A DNA stretch of 64,000 bases, from positions 558,001 to 622,000 of the forward strand of contig NZ_CP031963.1 in the NCBI RefSeq assembly GCF_003443675.1, read 5' to 3'. Origin of the DNA: Aquimarina sp. BL5. Lineage in GTDB: Bacteria > Bacteroidota > Bacteroidia > Flavobacteriales > Flavobacteriaceae. Shown here one piece after another: positions 43,217 to 52,216 of this stretch. The position numbers and the translations under genes were made by a program. The first letter of the stretch is position 1. Each line of letters begins with the position of its first letter. Under the pieces are notes generated by a model that saw nothing but the letters and a program-made list of their open reading frames with translations, did no database searches and was not told the origin of the DNA.

Positions 43217-43768
43217 TTGACACTAACCAAACTAAATACCGAGCAGCTGGTAGAAAAATGCCGCAAATGCGATCAGGGAGCGCAGATGGAAATTTATAAT
43301 CGATACTATAAAGCCATGTATAATAGTGCCTATAGGATTATAAAAGATTCTGCAGAAGCTGAGGACGTGATGCAAGAAGCTTTTCTGACAGCATTCACTA
43401 AGCTATCAATGTTAGAAGATGGTAAATTGTTTGGAGCTTGGTTAAAAAAAATAGTTATTAATTCTAGTCTTACAATATCTCGTAAGCGTAATAGTTATGG
43501 TGAGGTCCCTTTAGAAACCGTAGCATATGCACTTACAGATGAAACAGAAGGGGTTGTAAGAGAGGATTTAACTAGTGTTAAAGCAAACGCAGTTTTAAAT
43601 ACGTTAAAAGAATTAAAAGAAAGTTATAGCACAGCTTTATCATTACACTTAATAGAAGGCTATGATTATGAAGAGATTTGTGAAATTTTGAACATATCAT
43701 ATTCTAACTGTCGTACACTCATTTCTCGCGCGAAAGAAAGTTTACGAAAAAAATTACTAGTTGCATGA
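43217..43768 (+). CDS. ECF RNA polymerase sigma factor
   Basis: 183 residues from a TTG start; an in-frame stop just upstream rules out a longer form. Region 2 is seen as NRYYKAMYNSAYRIIKDSAEAEDVMQEAFLTAF in outline, with the GAWLKKIVINSSL helix, and region 4 as LIEGYDYEEICEILNISYSNCRTLISRAKESL in outline. It overlaps the following anti-sigma-like gene by 4 bp (ATGA), and leads an operon with two surface beta-repeat proteins. Confidence 0.93.
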   Translation: MTLTKLNTEQLVEKCRKCDQGAQMEIYNRYYKAMYNSAYRIIKDSAEAEDVMQEAFLTAFTKLSMLEDGKLFGAWLKKIVINSSLTISRKRNSYGEVPLETVAYALTDETEGVVREDLTSVKANAVLNTLKELKESYSTALSLHLIEGYDYEEICEILNISYSNCRTLISRAKESLRKKLLVA

Positions 43769-44328
43769 AAAACGAAGATGAAATAGAAAAATTATTTGAA
43801 CGCATGGAAAATCAACTTGATGTATACGAACCATCAGCTGATCATAAAATACGCTTTCTAGAAAAACTACAGAAACAAAATAAAGTAGTTGTATTGCAAC
43901 CTAAGAAGCGAAATTGGATCAGACCATTAGCTATTGCTGCTTCTATAGCAATACTTATAGGTATGGTATCTATAGCTCCTATACTCAATACTAATGATGA
44001 AGCTGATTTAGCCAGTGTTTCTCCGCAAATGGAAGAAACCCAAAATTTCTTTACGGTTGCAATAAAAACTCAGCTTGAAGAAATAAACAAAACTTCATCT
44101 GCAGAAACAACTGGATTAGTTGAAGATGCAATGAAACAATTAGACAAATTAGAATCTAGTTATCAAATTCTAAAAAAAGATTTAGTAGAAAGTAGTAATG
44201 ACAAAAGAGTAATCAGCGCGATGATTAAAAACTTTCAGAAACGAGCTTCACTACTAGAAGAAGTATTAGAAAAGATTAACAATGTCAACAAATTAAAATT
44301 ATCAGAAAATGAAACCAATATACTATAA
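43765..44328 (+). CDS. Single-pass anti-sigma-factor-like protein
   Basis: 187 residues. A cytoplasmic N-terminal portion (LFERMENQLDVYEPSADHKIRFLEKLQ) is followed by one transmembrane helix (about 53-70, PLAIAASIAILIGMVSIAPIL) and a periplasmic helical/coiled-coil domain. It starts within the sigma stop codon, so translation is coupled. It lacks the zinc anti-sigma His-Cys motif. It likely holds the ECF sigma factor at the membrane until an envelope signal arrives. It overlaps the next gene by 20 bp. Confidence 0.8.
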   Translation: MKNEDEIEKLFERMENQLDVYEPSADHKIRFLEKLQKQNKVVVLQPKKRNWIRPLAIAASIAILIGMVSIAPILNTNDEADLASVSPQMEETQNFFTVAIKTQLEEINKTSSAETTGLVEDAMKQLDKLESSYQILKKDLVESSNDKRVISAMIKNFQKRASLLEEVLEKINNVNKLKLSENETNIL

Positions 44329-45409
44329 AATAATATGCTTCCTATTTCTAGTTCCTGCGATCTCGCTTGGAAATGTAGATACGAGAAAAAAAGGGAAATA
44401 CACCAAAGAAAAGTCCCTCAAAAAAGAATTCTCTGTAAGCAGTGATGCTTTATTAAAAATTAGCAATGACTACGGAAATCTGGATATTACTTCTTGGGAT
44501 CAGGATAGAATTGTTATGGAAATTAATATAAAAGTTAATGGAAATGACGAAGAAAAAGTAATAAAAAAATTAGAAAGTATCGATGTGGTTTTTGAAGCTA
44601 CTTCGGACTTAGTAAGCGCAAGAACTACTTTTGATAAAAATGGAAAATCTTGGTGGTCAAAATTCTCTGACGGTTGGGGCGGGAATAATTTAAAATTAGA
44701 AATTAATTATACCGTAAAAGTTCCTGCTACTAACAATATCGATCTTAATAATGATTACGGTAGTATTACGATTGATAAAATTAAAGGTAATTCAAAAATA
44801 AACTGTGATTATGGACAAATCATTGTTGGTGAATTGTTAGGTAACGAAAATAAGATCAATATAGACTATACACATAATAGTACTATAAAATATATGAAAA
44901 ATGGAAAAATCAATGCTGACTATTCTGATTTCATATTAGAAAAAGGAGGCGAAATACTACTCAATGCTGATTATACAAAATCCAAAATAATGTCAGTTAA
45001 AGAACTTAATTATAACTGTGATTACGGAAGTCTAAAAGTTGAAAATGTCGGTATATTCAAAGGAAATGGAGACTATCTTGACACAAATATCGAAAATGTA
45101 AGTAATAGCGTAAATATCAACACCGATTACGGCTCTATTGATATTAAAAATTTGGAATCTACAACTAAAAATGTCGAAATAAGAACTGATTACACTGGTG
45201 TTAACATAGGTTATAGCAGTAATCTGAATTTTGATTTTATCATTAAAACATCGTACGGTGGTATCAGCCTTGATGACGATATCAATATTATGAAAAAAAA
45301 TAAAGAAAATTCTAGCAAAGATTATCAAGGATATCGAGGTCAACAAAATAGTGGCGCAACAATTAACATTTCTACCAGTTATGGTGGAGTAAAACTTAGA
45401 AAAAATTAA
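44309..45409 (+). CDS. DUF4097-type beta-helix exported protein
   Basis: 366 residues with a signal peptide (IICFLFLVPAISLGN). The mature protein has repeated short strands with Asn/Asp-Tyr-Gly turns, about eight copies of (N/C/T)DYG(S/N/Q) (for example NNDYGSITID, NCDYGQIIV, NTDYGSIDIK), which fits a right-handed beta-helix of the DUF4097/putative adhesin family. It should lie in the periplasm or on the surface. It overlaps the anti-sigma gene by 20 bp and precedes the GIN protein by 21 nt. Confidence 0.85.
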   Translation: MKPIYYKIICFLFLVPAISLGNVDTRKKGKYTKEKSLKKEFSVSSDALLKISNDYGNLDITSWDQDRIVMEINIKVNGNDEEKVIKKLESIDVVFEATSDLVSARTTFDKNGKSWWSKFSDGWGGNNLKLEINYTVKVPATNNIDLNNDYGSITIDKIKGNSKINCDYGQIIVGELLGNENKINIDYTHNSTIKYMKNGKINADYSDFILEKGGEILLNADYTKSKIMSVKELNYNCDYGSLKVENVGIFKGNGDYLDTNIENVSNSVNINTDYGSIDIKNLESTTKNVEIRTDYTGVNIGYSSNLNFDFIIKTSYGGISLDDDINIMKKNKENSSKDYQGYRGQQNSGATINISTSYGGVKLRKN

Positions 45410-45430
45410 TCATCACATATTCAATCAATT

Positions 45431-46165
45431 ATGAGAACAGTAACAATCATTTTAAGCTTAGCATTATTAAGCGTAACATCAGTAAATGCACAATGGTGGG
45501 GAAAAGGTAAAAAAGTAGAAGGAAATGGTAATGTAGTTACCAAAACCAGAAATCTATCTAGTTATGATCAAGTAAAACTAAAAGGTAGTCTAGATGTAGC
45601 ATTAGTATATGGAACAGAAGGGAATATTAAAATTGAAGCAGAAAGCAACCTAATCCAACATGTAGTTACCGAAGTTGAAGGTGACATATTAAAAATATAC
45701 GTAGAAAAAGATTATTATCTAAAACCAAGTAACAATAAGATAATACTAATTACTGTACCTTTTAAAGACATCTCTAAAGTAAGCTTATCTGGATCAGGTG
45801 ACATCTATTCTAAAGACACTATCAAAGCTGAATCCTTTGAGACTAGAGTTTCTGGATCTGGAGATGTAGGTTTAGAAGTTGAAGCAAAAGAATTAGAAGG
45901 ATCTGTCTCTGGTAGCGGAGACCTGACACTAAAAGGTACTACAGAAAACCTAGAATTAAACGTAACGGGCTCTGGAGATGTAAAAGCATATGACTTAAAT
46001 GCCAAAAATGTAGATGCATCTGTAACAGGTTCTGGCGATATCAAATTAACATCAACTTATTTTTTGAAAGCTCGTGTAACCGGTTCTGGAGACATTGATT
46101 ACAAAGGGAATCCAGAAAAAGAAGATAAAAAAGTTTCTGGATCTGGGGATATAACAAAACATTAA
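45431..46165 (+). CDS. GIN-domain (DUF2807) exported protein
   Basis: 244 residues with a signal peptide (IILSLALLSVTSVNAQ). It contains the GIN-type auto-transporter adhesin head domain: at least seven S-G-S-G-D or T-G-S-G-D turns spaced about 19-22 residues apart (LSGSGDIYS, VSGSGDVGL, VSGSGDLTL, VTGSGDVKA, VTGSGDIKL, VTGSGDIDY, VSGSGDITK), giving a regular beta-helix. It starts with the usual GNGNVVTKTRNLSSYDQVKLKGS region in outline. Last gene of the ECF operon. Confidence 0.9.
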   Translation: MRTVTIILSLALLSVTSVNAQWWGKGKKVEGNGNVVTKTRNLSSYDQVKLKGSLDVALVYGTEGNIKIEAESNLIQHVVTEVEGDILKIYVEKDYYLKPSNNKIILITVPFKDISKVSLSGSGDIYSKDTIKAESFETRVSGSGDVGLEVEAKELEGSVSGSGDLTLKGTTENLELNVTGSGDVKAYDLNAKNVDASVTGSGDIKLTSTYFLKARVTGSGDIDYKGNPEKEDKKVSGSGDITKH

Positions 46166-46190
46166 AAAGAAGCATATTTCAATAATCCGA

Positions 46191-46228
46191 AACTGCTTAA
46201 GGAGTTTAACTTCTTAGGCAGTTTTTTT
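46191..46228 (+). terminator. Rho-independent terminator of the ECF/DUF4097/GIN operon
   Basis: AACTGCTTAAGGAG / CTTCTTAGGCAGTT around TTTAA, with one mismatch, then a run of eight Ts. Confidence 0.85.
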
Positions 46229-46252
46229 TACGTATAATAATCTTTACTTTTG
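46222..46252 (+). promoter_or_regulatory. Promoter of the CpsB-like phosphatase gene
   Basis: TACTTTTG (46245-46252) matches TAnnTTTG exactly; a T-rich -33 region lies at about 46222-46228. The start codon is 67 bases on. Confidence 0.55.
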
Positions 46253-46319
46253 TAGAACCTATACTCATCATAAATTAGAGGTTTACAGCTTTAATTTACC
46301 CCAAAACAAGACAAACATT

Positions 46320-47054
46320 TTGCATTTTTTATCTAAAAAAGAAATTCCACTTAAAGAATTCATACCAAAAGGTTATGTAGACATGCATTCACATTTATTA
46401 TCTGGAATAGATGATGGAGTAAAAACAGTATATCAGTCTGCATTTATTATTGAGCAGTTTGAAAAACTTGGCGTAAAGAAGATAATTACTACGCCTCATG
46501 TCATGCAAGATGTATGGCCTAATACTTCAGAAGTTATTATATCCAAACATACAGAAATGCTAAAAGTGTTATCCTCTCTTGACATTAAGGTGACATTACA
46601 AGCCAGTGCGGAATATATGTTAGACGATCTTTTTTATAAAAGAATAAAAGACAAAGACATTATACCATTATACCAAAAATATATCTTGGTAGAAATGTCT
46701 ACTTTTAATCCTCCAATTAATCTAAATGAAATACTTTTTGAAATTAAGTTAGCTGGTTTCACTCCTATCTTAGCACATCCAGAGCGGTACTCTTTTTACA
46801 AAGACGATATAAATAAATTCATCGAATTAAAAGAATCTGGGTTTTTATTTCAACTTAATTTACTTTCAATTTCCGGATATTATGGTGAAAAAGTTAAGAA
46901 TATAGGAATGAAATTGCTTACTGAAAACCTTTTTGATTTTGCGGGTTCTGATGTACATAATCATCAACAGTTTGAAGTCTTAGAAAAAGGATTTACTGCA
47001 AAATACGCATCTAAAATATCGGAATTAATGAAAAAGAACCGATCTTTTAGTTAA
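46320..47054 (+). CDS. CpsB/CapC-type tyrosine-protein phosphatase (PHP fold)
   Basis: 244 residues from a TTG start. Metal ligands of the PHP phosphatase are visible: the motif MHSHLLSGIDDG, the TTPH segment, HPERY, and SDVH in FAGSDVHNH. It removes phosphate from the tyrosine-rich tail of the Wzc-like kinase. The gene faces that kinase tail to tail, and their stop codons share the palindrome TTAA (47051-47054). It is predicted to be cytoplasmic. Confidence 0.93.
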   Translation: MHFLSKKEIPLKEFIPKGYVDMHSHLLSGIDDGVKTVYQSAFIIEQFEKLGVKKIITTPHVMQDVWPNTSEVIISKHTEMLKVLSSLDIKVTLQASAEYMLDDLFYKRIKDKDIIPLYQKYILVEMSTFNPPINLNEILFEIKLAGFTPILAHPERYSFYKDDINKFIELKESGFLFQLNLLSISGYYGEKVKNIGMKLLTENLFDFAGSDVHNHQQFEVLEKGFTAKYASKISELMKKNRSFS

Positions 47055-49402
47055 TCCTTTGCTCCATAACCATAGCCATAACCATAACCAACCTTATCAC
47101 CAGCCGCATTAAGAAGTACTGCCATATTAGGTAAGCGTTTTTCTCTATAAAAGTTTTCAGGAACCTGTAAAATTCTTTTGTCCGAATAATTTTCTCGTAC
47201 TATATATATACTTAAGTCAGCAAAATGACCGATTAATAAGGTATCCGTTACTAAGCTAACAGGTGCTGTATCTACTACAATGTAATCGAAGTTTTTTTCT
47301 AAATATTCGAACATCTCTTTTACCCTATCATTCATTAGAAGTTCCGCCGGATTTGGAGGTATAGCTCCTGAAGGAACCACGAAAATAGGATCATTTTCTC
47401 CTTGTTCGTATATTATATCTTCAGGTTTAATATCTAGATTCATAATATAATTAGTAAACCCAGGAGTATCTTTCCCTTTTGGTAATTCAAAGAAATTATG
47501 AAATTTTGGATCACGAAAATCAGTTCCTAAATATGCAATCTTTTTGCCTGAAATAGCTAACGTCTTGGCTAAATTAGATGAAACTAACGTCTTACCTTCT
47601 CCAGAAATGGTAGAAGTAACAAATATCACTTTCCCCATTTCTTTGTTAGTTCCAGCCATTAAGAAACCTAAATTCGTTCTAAGAATTCTAAAAGCTTCAG
47701 CCACGGATGACCTACTATTTCTGGAAACTACAATTTTACTTTTCTTATTTTTTGTTTTTGGAATAGCTCCCAAGATTGGCATAGAAAGTACACTCTCTAA
47801 GTCTTCTCTTGAGCTTATTTTAGTATTAAAAAGATCAAGTAAATAAATAGTTAAAAATGGAAGTGCTAGTCCTAAAAATATAGCACCAAAATAAATCATT
47901 CTTTTATTTGGAGAAACTGGGTAGGATCCTAAAGTAGAAGCTTTATCAATGACACGTGCATTAGATAGTGTAATATGACTAGTAATCTCAGCCTCTTCTC
48001 GCTTTTGTAATAAATAAAGATACAATTGTTCCTTAATTCCCTGCTCACGACCAATAGCTGTTAATTCTTTTTGCCTTAATGGTGCATTGTACAGTTGTCC
48101 GCTAAAATACTTGTCCTGAGTTCTTAAACTATTCAAACTTATACTTATAGAACTTTTGGCTCCATTTAAACTAGCAATTAGTCCTTGACGTAATGAACCT
48201 ATCTGTTCATCTATATTTACTACTACCGGATTTTGCTCACTTGATGACTTTAATAACCTTTTTCTTTGGCTTATTAATCCATTATATCTCGCAACAGTTG
48301 ACGTTACGGACGGATCATCAAATCCAAGAGTAGAAGGCAAAATATCGTATTTCCCATCCTGACTTAAAACAAAACGCCTTGTAGATTCTATTTTTCTTAA
48401 TTGAGTTTCTAATCTATTAATTTCTTGAATATTCCTAGAATCAATATCAGCAACTCGCTGGGTTTGAGCAGAAACATCATTGGTCAATCCAAATTTAGAT
48501 TTGTAACCCGCAGCTTCATCATCAACTTCAGATAAATCACCAGAAATAAGCTCTAATCTTTCATTAATAAATTCAGCAGTTCTGGCCGAAGTTTGTTTCT
48601 TGTTTTTAATGGTATATTTATTATACTCTTCTACCAAATTGTTTATAATGTCTTTGGCCTTCTCTTTAACAGGATCATTTAGAGACATTCTCACAATAGA
48701 AGATCCTTTTCCAATAGTAGCAACGGATATTCTATTTCTATAGCTTTGAGCTACAACATTAACAGGAGTTATTTTTATATGAATTATCTTTCCTTTGTTA
48801 GACACTATATCTTCAATACTTGGAGTAATTACAATATCTCCAACACTAGTATTTATGGTCTTACCAAAAGAATGATCACTAATATTTTTCCCTTCTTTAT
48901 CTACAAATGAAAAAGAAGTTTCTGAATTTATAAGTACTCTGAAACTCTTTGATTTAGTATGAACAATGGAATCTGCTGATAAAAAGTTAATCTCTATCAA
49001 CGATTTAGGGTAATTTTCTGATTCTAGTACTCTTCCTTTTGTAAAATACTGAACGTTTAGTTTTAGATTATTAACAACATTAGTTAATAGTGTTCTTGAT
49101 TTTATAATCTGAAGCTCATTCTCGATTTTATTTTGTGAATCATCAAGTAATCCCAAGTCCCTGAAAGCGGAAAGTTCTGATTCACTAACACTTTCTTCCT
49201 GTGAAATCAATATGGTCCCAGAAACGTTATATTGAGGAATTGTATATCTTATATGGAGATATGCTAGTGTCGCAAAAATTAGTACACTTAGCAAAAACCA
49301 GTACCATTTCTTTACGTACTTTAGAATTTCGTCTCTGAAATTGAAACTAGACTTTGGTGTATTTATCAAAGTATTATTATCGGAATTAGTATTAGAAATC
49401 AT
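47051..49402 (-). CDS. Wzc-like polysaccharide co-polymerase / tyrosine autokinase
   Basis: 783 residues. Two membrane helices (near residues 30-50 and 490-515) flank a periplasmic Wzz-like coiled-coil domain. The cytoplasmic BY-kinase domain has Walker A SGEGKT near residue 600, the Walker A' strand reads AYLGTDFRDP, and Walker B is FDYIVVDTAP. The tyrosine cluster is short: YGYGYGYGAKD at the C-terminus. It regulates chain length and export of the surface polysaccharide. It lies 6 nt after the Wza-like gene, in the polysaccharide operon. Confidence 0.93.
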   Translation of the reverse strand: MISNTNSDNNTLINTPKSSFNFRDEILKYVKKWYWFLLSVLIFATLAYLHIRYTIPQYNVSGTILISQEESVSESELSAFRDLGLLDDSQNKIENELQIIKSRTLLTNVVNNLKLNVQYFTKGRVLESENYPKSLIEINFLSADSIVHTKSKSFRVLINSETSFSFVDKEGKNISDHSFGKTINTSVGDIVITPSIEDIVSNKGKIIHIKITPVNVVAQSYRNRISVATIGKGSSIVRMSLNDPVKEKAKDIINNLVEEYNKYTIKNKKQTSARTAEFINERLELISGDLSEVDDEAAGYKSKFGLTNDVSAQTQRVADIDSRNIQEINRLETQLRKIESTRRFVLSQDGKYDILPSTLGFDDPSVTSTVARYNGLISQRKRLLKSSSEQNPVVVNIDEQIGSLRQGLIASLNGAKSSISISLNSLRTQDKYFSGQLYNAPLRQKELTAIGREQGIKEQLYLYLLQKREEAEITSHITLSNARVIDKASTLGSYPVSPNKRMIYFGAIFLGLALPFLTIYLLDLFNTKISSREDLESVLSMPILGAIPKTKNKKSKIVVSRNSRSSVAEAFRILRTNLGFLMAGTNKEMGKVIFVTSTISGEGKTLVSSNLAKTLAISGKKIAYLGTDFRDPKFHNFFELPKGKDTPGFTNYIMNLDIKPEDIIYEQGENDPIFVVPSGAIPPNPAELLMNDRVKEMFEYLEKNFDYIVVDTAPVSLVTDTLLIGHFADLSIYIVRENYSDKRILQVPENFYREKRLPNMAVLLNAAGDKVGYGYGYGYGAKD

Positions 49403-49408
49403 AAACTT

Positions 49409-50203
49409 CTATCTTAAAATAAGTGCAGCTACAGATAAACCAACTCCTATTATACTTAAAACAATCCCTAAGGTATTATCTTTACCTACAGAGCTTTTTA
49501 CTTTAGTCTTATTAGGCTCTATATATAATACATCATTTTGTGCTAAATAATAAACAGGTGAATCAAAAATTGATTTAGAAGTGAGATCTACCCTGTGATA
49601 TGTATTCACACCTTCATTTTCTCGTATTACCATCACATTACCTCTTTTTCCCATAATAGTAAGATCTCCTGCTAAACCAATCGCTTCTATAATAGTTATT
49701 CTTTCGTTAGGAATGGTAAATGATCCTGGTCTATCTACTTCTCCTATAACTGTAATCTTAAAGTTTTTAAGCCTTACATTTACAATAGGATCTTTTATAT
49801 AGATTTTCAGTTTTTCCTTTAACATATCTTTTACCTGCACTCTTGTTAATCCCGCAACTTTCAATTTTCCAATAACCGGAAAATCAATATTTCCTTCTTC
49901 ATCAATAAGATATGTAGGCTCGACTCCTCCACCTCCATTAGTTCCGGATCCAGCATTATCCCCAGTTGGAGATGGTAAACTAGCACCTTGCATTAAATTA
50001 AAAGGTCTCGCTGCATCCATATCCGTCGCAGAAACCAATATACTAACAACATCATCTACTTTAAAAACTGGAGTAAACGAATTTGTTGAATTTATTTTCT
50101 CTAAATCTTTAGAATTCTGAAAATAAACCACATCTGTCGGGGTTTTACAAGAAAAAATAAATGTTGATACTACTAATAAAAGTAAAAACTTATATGAGTT
50201 CAT
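49409..50203 (-). CDS. Wza-like polysaccharide export lipoprotein
   Basis: 264 residues. The lipobox is at Cys19 (TFIFSCKTP). A poly-export domain and SLBB fold are recognisable (VDDVVSILVSATD, YLIDEEGNIDFPVIGKLKVAGLTRVQVKDML in outline, ITVIGEVDRPGSFTIPNERITIIEAIGLAGD in outline), and the C-terminus ends with a hydrophobic helix (LGIVLSIIGVGLSVAALILR). It should form the outer-membrane channel for the polysaccharide. A Gly-rich insert (GDNAGSGTNGGGG) lies in the middle. Just upstream of the Wzc-like gene on the same strand. Confidence 0.92.
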   Translation of the reverse strand: MNSYKFLLLLVVSTFIFSCKTPTDVVYFQNSKDLEKINSTNSFTPVFKVDDVVSILVSATDMDAARPFNLMQGASLPSPTGDNAGSGTNGGGGVEPTYLIDEEGNIDFPVIGKLKVAGLTRVQVKDMLKEKLKIYIKDPIVNVRLKNFKITVIGEVDRPGSFTIPNERITIIEAIGLAGDLTIMGKRGNVMVIRENEGVNTYHRVDLTSKSIFDSPVYYLAQNDVLYIEPNKTKVKSSVGKDNTLGIVLSIIGVGLSVAALILR

Positions 50204-50287
50204 ATTTTTTAAATTCTTTAGGGCATTTAAATAGCAAACAAAAGTATGATAATATTCTCGTTTATTACAACAATTTTAAAAAGAAGA

Positions 50288-52216
50288 CTAGACCAGCACC
50301 TTTTGTTTCTTATCATTTATTTCCTCATTCTTAATATCGATACTTTCGAAAGTAGAATTCTTAGAAATAAACTCAGGTACTATCTCTTTTAGTTTTCCAA
50401 CAATTTGGTGATCCTGATTGAATAAATTCATAATACAAAGGTCATCAATCTTATCCATAACCAATGGACAATCTGCATCATCAAACTTACTAATCATGAT
50501 TTTTTTATGGTATGTTGGTAAGGTGTTTTCTGTATCCGCTAATAGCTCTTCATACAGTTTTTCTCCTGGTCTTAAACCTGTGATCTCTATATCAATATCA
50601 TTAGGATAATTAAGTCCGGATAGTCTTATCATTTTTTTAGCTAAATCGAATATCTTCACCGATTCACCCATATCAAAAATAAAAATCTCACCACCATTAC
50701 CCATCGTTCCTGCTTCAATCACTAACTGAGAAGCCTCTGGAATTGTCATAAAGAAACGAGTAACATCTTTATGAGTAACAGTCAGAGGACCTCCTTTATC
50801 AATCTGTTTTTTGAATAAAGGAATCACAGAACCGTTAGATCCTAAAACATTTCCAAATCTTGTTGTAATAAATTTAGTCTTGCTAGTTCTATGTAAACAT
50901 TTTATATACATCTCTGCAACTCTTTTGGTTGCCCCCATCACATTTGTTGGGTTCACTGCTTTATCAGTTGAGACAAAAACAAATTTATCCACACCAAACT
51001 CAGATGATAAATCTGCTAATTTTCTTGTACCTAAAACATTTATCTTTATTGCTTCACAAGGATTATTTTCCATTAATGGTACGTGCTTATATGCAGCAGC
51101 ATGAAATACCATATTTGGTCTAAATCTTTCGAAGATTGTCTCTATACGCTGATGATCTCTAATATCGGCAACAATCGGAGTAAAATTAACAACTCCTTTA
51201 CTTAACAATTCCTGCTGTAAATCATATAAAGGCGATTCTGCCTGATCTACTAACACTAAATGTTTATAACTATAAAAAGATGCCTGTCTAACAATTTCAC
51301 TACCAATAGAACCTGCTGCACCAGTAATCAAAATAACCTTATCATGAAGTTCTTTTTTAATATTTTGGTTTTCTAATGCAATTGGAGCTCTATCCAATAA
51401 ATCTTCTATCTGAATTTGTTTGATCTGAGATACATTCAATTTACCATCAATCCAATCATTAATTGCTGGTATGATCTTAACCTTTACAGAGAGTTTAAGT
51501 AAATTATCCGAAATCTCCGATAAACGTTGCTTATCTATGTGCGGGATTGATACAATTATCTCAGTTATATTATGTTTTATTACATAACTCTGTGTAATGG
51601 TTTTTGAACGAAAAACTGTAATTCCATTAATGGTTTTTCCGGCTTTTTGCGGATTATCATCTATAAAACCAACTACGGTTACTGCTTTTTGTGAATCATT
51701 CGTAATTGCTGCTAATGTTATCAATCCTGAATCTCCTGCTCCATATATCATAACTCTTGAAGAATCCCCAAGTTTTGACTTTACATAATGATAACAATAT
51801 TTAAATACTAACCGACTTACAGTTAGAACAATAATATTTAATAGATAATGTACACAAATAATAGATACTGGAATATTAAGAAGTTCCGGAATCAAAGACA
51901 ATCTACTTGAGACCATTAGGGCTCCACTTAGAGAAATCAACACAGTAACTGCCAAAAACAGATTATATGCGTCTCTCATACCGGTATGTCTGATCACTCC
52001 TTTATGAGAACCAACCATCAAGAAACTAGCTGCAGCTATAACCGCCATCACTGGTATTTGATAAAAGAAATTAGTCTCATCAAAATCAAGGGTTATACCA
52101 AATCTAACTACATACGCCAAAAAGAAATTAAAAATAACGATTGCAATATCAATAGATAGTACAACCCATTTTGACGCGTGCTTATGTGAATTATTAATTA
52201 TGTAGTCCTTAATCAT
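50288..52216 (-). CDS. PglF/CapD-like nucleotide-sugar 4,6-dehydratase
   Basis: 642 residues, full-length membrane form. Four or five N-terminal helices are followed by two Rossmann domains: GAGDSG near residue 160 and TGAAGSIGSE near 300. The catalytic region STDKAVNPTNVMGATKR has Met where SDR enzymes have Tyr, as in WbpM, FlaA1 and PglF. It should convert UDP-GlcNAc to the UDP-4-keto-6-deoxy sugar. It overlaps the DegT-type aminotransferase by 4 bp, so the first two steps of a bacillosamine-type pathway are coupled. It lies 85 nt upstream of the Wza-like gene. Confidence 0.9.
   Translation of the reverse strand: MIKDYIINNSHKHASKWVVLSIDIAIVIFNFFLAYVVRFGITLDFDETNFFYQIPVMAVIAAASFLMVGSHKGVIRHTGMRDAYNLFLAVTVLISLSGALMVSSRLSLIPELLNIPVSIICVHYLLNIIVLTVSRLVFKYCYHYVKSKLGDSSRVMIYGAGDSGLITLAAITNDSQKAVTVVGFIDDNPQKAGKTINGITVFRSKTITQSYVIKHNITEIIVSIPHIDKQRLSEISDNLLKLSVKVKIIPAINDWIDGKLNVSQIKQIQIEDLLDRAPIALENQNIKKELHDKVILITGAAGSIGSEIVRQASFYSYKHLVLVDQAESPLYDLQQELLSKGVVNFTPIVADIRDHQRIETIFERFRPNMVFHAAAYKHVPLMENNPCEAIKINVLGTRKLADLSSEFGVDKFVFVSTDKAVNPTNVMGATKRVAEMYIKCLHRTSKTKFITTRFGNVLGSNGSVIPLFKKQIDKGGPLTVTHKDVTRFFMTIPEASQLVIEAGTMGNGGEIFIFDMGESVKIFDLAKKMIRLSGLNYPNDIDIEITGLRPGEKLYEELLADTENTLPTYHKKIMISKFDDADCPLVMDKIDDLCIMNLFNQDHQIVGKLKEIVPEFISKNSTFESIDIKNEEINDKKQKVLV

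Noticed and set aside
45805-46044. Open frame on the minus strand inside the GIN protein gene
   Set aside because: It arises from the repeated Gly-Ser-Gly-Asp codons of the true gene read backwards; no start context or family.
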